Positions 63,518-64,000 of a DNA stretch of 64,000 nucleotides are shown here, piece after piece. The position numbers and the translations under genes were made by a program. The notes under the pieces were generated by a model. The model made no database searches. It was not told the DNA's origin and was given only the letters and a program-made list of their open reading frames with translations. The stretch is from Oscillibacter sp. (GTDB lineage Bacteria > Bacillota > Clostridia > Oscillospirales > Oscillospiraceae), in assembly GCA_003539495.1 (NCBI GenBank), contig DPPB01000033.1:13313-77312 (forward strand), given 5' to 3'. Position 1 is the first letter of the stretch. Each line of letters opens with the position of its first letter.

Positions 63518-64000
63518 ATGGAAGAAAGAAAAGGCTTTGGATCCACATTTGGATTCCTCATGGCAGCCGTTGGCTCGGCGGTGGGCCTTGGCAACATCTG
63601 GGGCTTCCCCAATAAGATGGGCGCCAACGGCGGATTCACATTCCTCATCATTTACCTGATCCTGGCGGCTCTGTGCGGCTTCGTGGTCATGGTGGGCGAG
63701 CTGGCTTTGGGCCGCAAGACCGGCCGCGGTGTGGTCAGCGCGTACCAGGTCCTGAGCAAGAGATTCAAGTGGCTGGGCTGGCTGGGCATCATCGCTCCGT
63801 TCCTGATCCTGAGCTTCTACTGCGCCCTGGGCGGCTACTGCGTGAAGTACGTGGTTCTGAACGTGGGCAACATCTTCGGCGCCGGCTTCGGCAACAACGG
63901 CCTGGCCAGCGGCGAGGTGTTCGGCAACATGCTGACCAATCAGCTGGAGTCCGTGATCTACGGCCTCATCTTCGTGCTGCTGACCCTCATCATCGTTATG
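63518..64000 (+). CDS. Sodium:neurotransmitter symporter family transporter (5' part)
   Basis: Sodium-coupled amino-acid or amine importer of the SNF/LeuT fold; 161 residues are in the window and the rest lies beyond it. The opening GFGSTFGFLMAAVGSAVGLGNIWGFPNKMGANGGFTFLIIYLILAALCGFVVMVGELALGRKTGRGVVSAYQVL is the family signature, including the unwound TM1 with its sodium-binding residues (AVGSAVGLGNIWGFP). AAGGAG precedes ATG 63518 by seven bases. Substrate cannot be read from this part. Confidence 0.94.
   Translation, partial: MEERKGFGSTFGFLMAAVGSAVGLGNIWGFPNKMGANGGFTFLIIYLILAALCGFVVMVGELALGRKTGRGVVSAYQVLSKRFKWLGWLGIIAPFLILSFYCALGGYCVKYVVLNVGNIFGAGFGNNGLASGEVFGNMLTNQLESVIYGLIFVLLTLIIVM

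Noticed and set aside
1..64000. tRNA, rRNA, insertion-sequence or prophage genes
   Set aside because: No tRNA-like cloverleaf with a GTTCRANNC arm, no rRNA segment, and no transposase, integrase or phage structural protein was recognised by reading; a tRNAscan or profile search would settle it.

Overview
The window reads as a G+C-rich, spore-forming Firmicute of the class Clostridia. The best guess is a gut Oscillospiraceae-type genome: it has a germination protease gene, T-box leaders, DnaD/DnaI-type primosome genes, RemB, a ParABS system with Bacillus-type parS sites, and very G+C-rich third codon positions. The genus is an inference and cannot be fixed from the window. It is the origin-proximal part of the chromosome: dnaA-dnaN-yaaA-recF-remB-gyrB-gyrA run leftward from about 48.3 kb, and rpmH-rnpA-yidD-yidC-jag run rightward from 48.7 kb. 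A cluster of near-consensus DnaA boxes lies between dnaA and dnaN.

Layout. 0-2.2 kb: the 5' end of glyS with its T-box, rpsT, and gpr with a forespore-type promoter. 2.6-6.6 kb: a two-gene ABC exporter of the MacB/FtsX class. 6.7-12.2 kb (minus strand): degV-prmA, mnmE, and a dnaD-dnaI primosome pair. 12.4-35.8 kb (plus strand, head-on to replication from the origin): zapA-U32 peptidase, dut-maf-mreC-mreD-PBP2, a GH13 alpha-glucanase, three parS sites, parA-parB, a fourth parS, serS, mscL, rsmG, a MinD-like ATPase, mgsA, T-box-hisS-aspS, an AlaX-like editing protein, a MATE exporter and a LysR regulator. 35.8-48.3 kb (minus): nadE, rnhA, trmO, a small membrane protein, then gyrA to dnaA. 48.5-64 kb: the rpmH operon, an XRE regulator, a small lipoprotein, exoA-ABM-tatD, T-box-metG, a zur-znuA-znuC-znuB zinc-uptake operon with a large dyad operator, a DUF2804 protein, and the start of a sodium:neurotransmitter-type symporter.

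The least ordinary content is between the genes. (1) Two paralogous RNA genes of about 92 nt (35.83-35.92 and 52.59-52.69 kb), each with its own sigma-A promoter and terminator and with covarying stems. (2) A self-contained unit at 34.55-34.82 kb: promoter, strong ribosome binding site, a 26-residue single-membrane-segment peptide and a terminator, divergent from the LysR gene. (3) A dense family of GTAG-headed hairpins in inverted pairs, closely resembling REP/BIME elements, whose hairpin arms change in concert; one carries a 114-bp insertion exactly in its loop. (4) Several other structured dispersed repeats: a three-hairpin element, a 250-bp multi-hairpin element, and a 145-bp direct repeat. 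No transposase, prophage, CRISPR array, rRNA or tRNA gene was seen.
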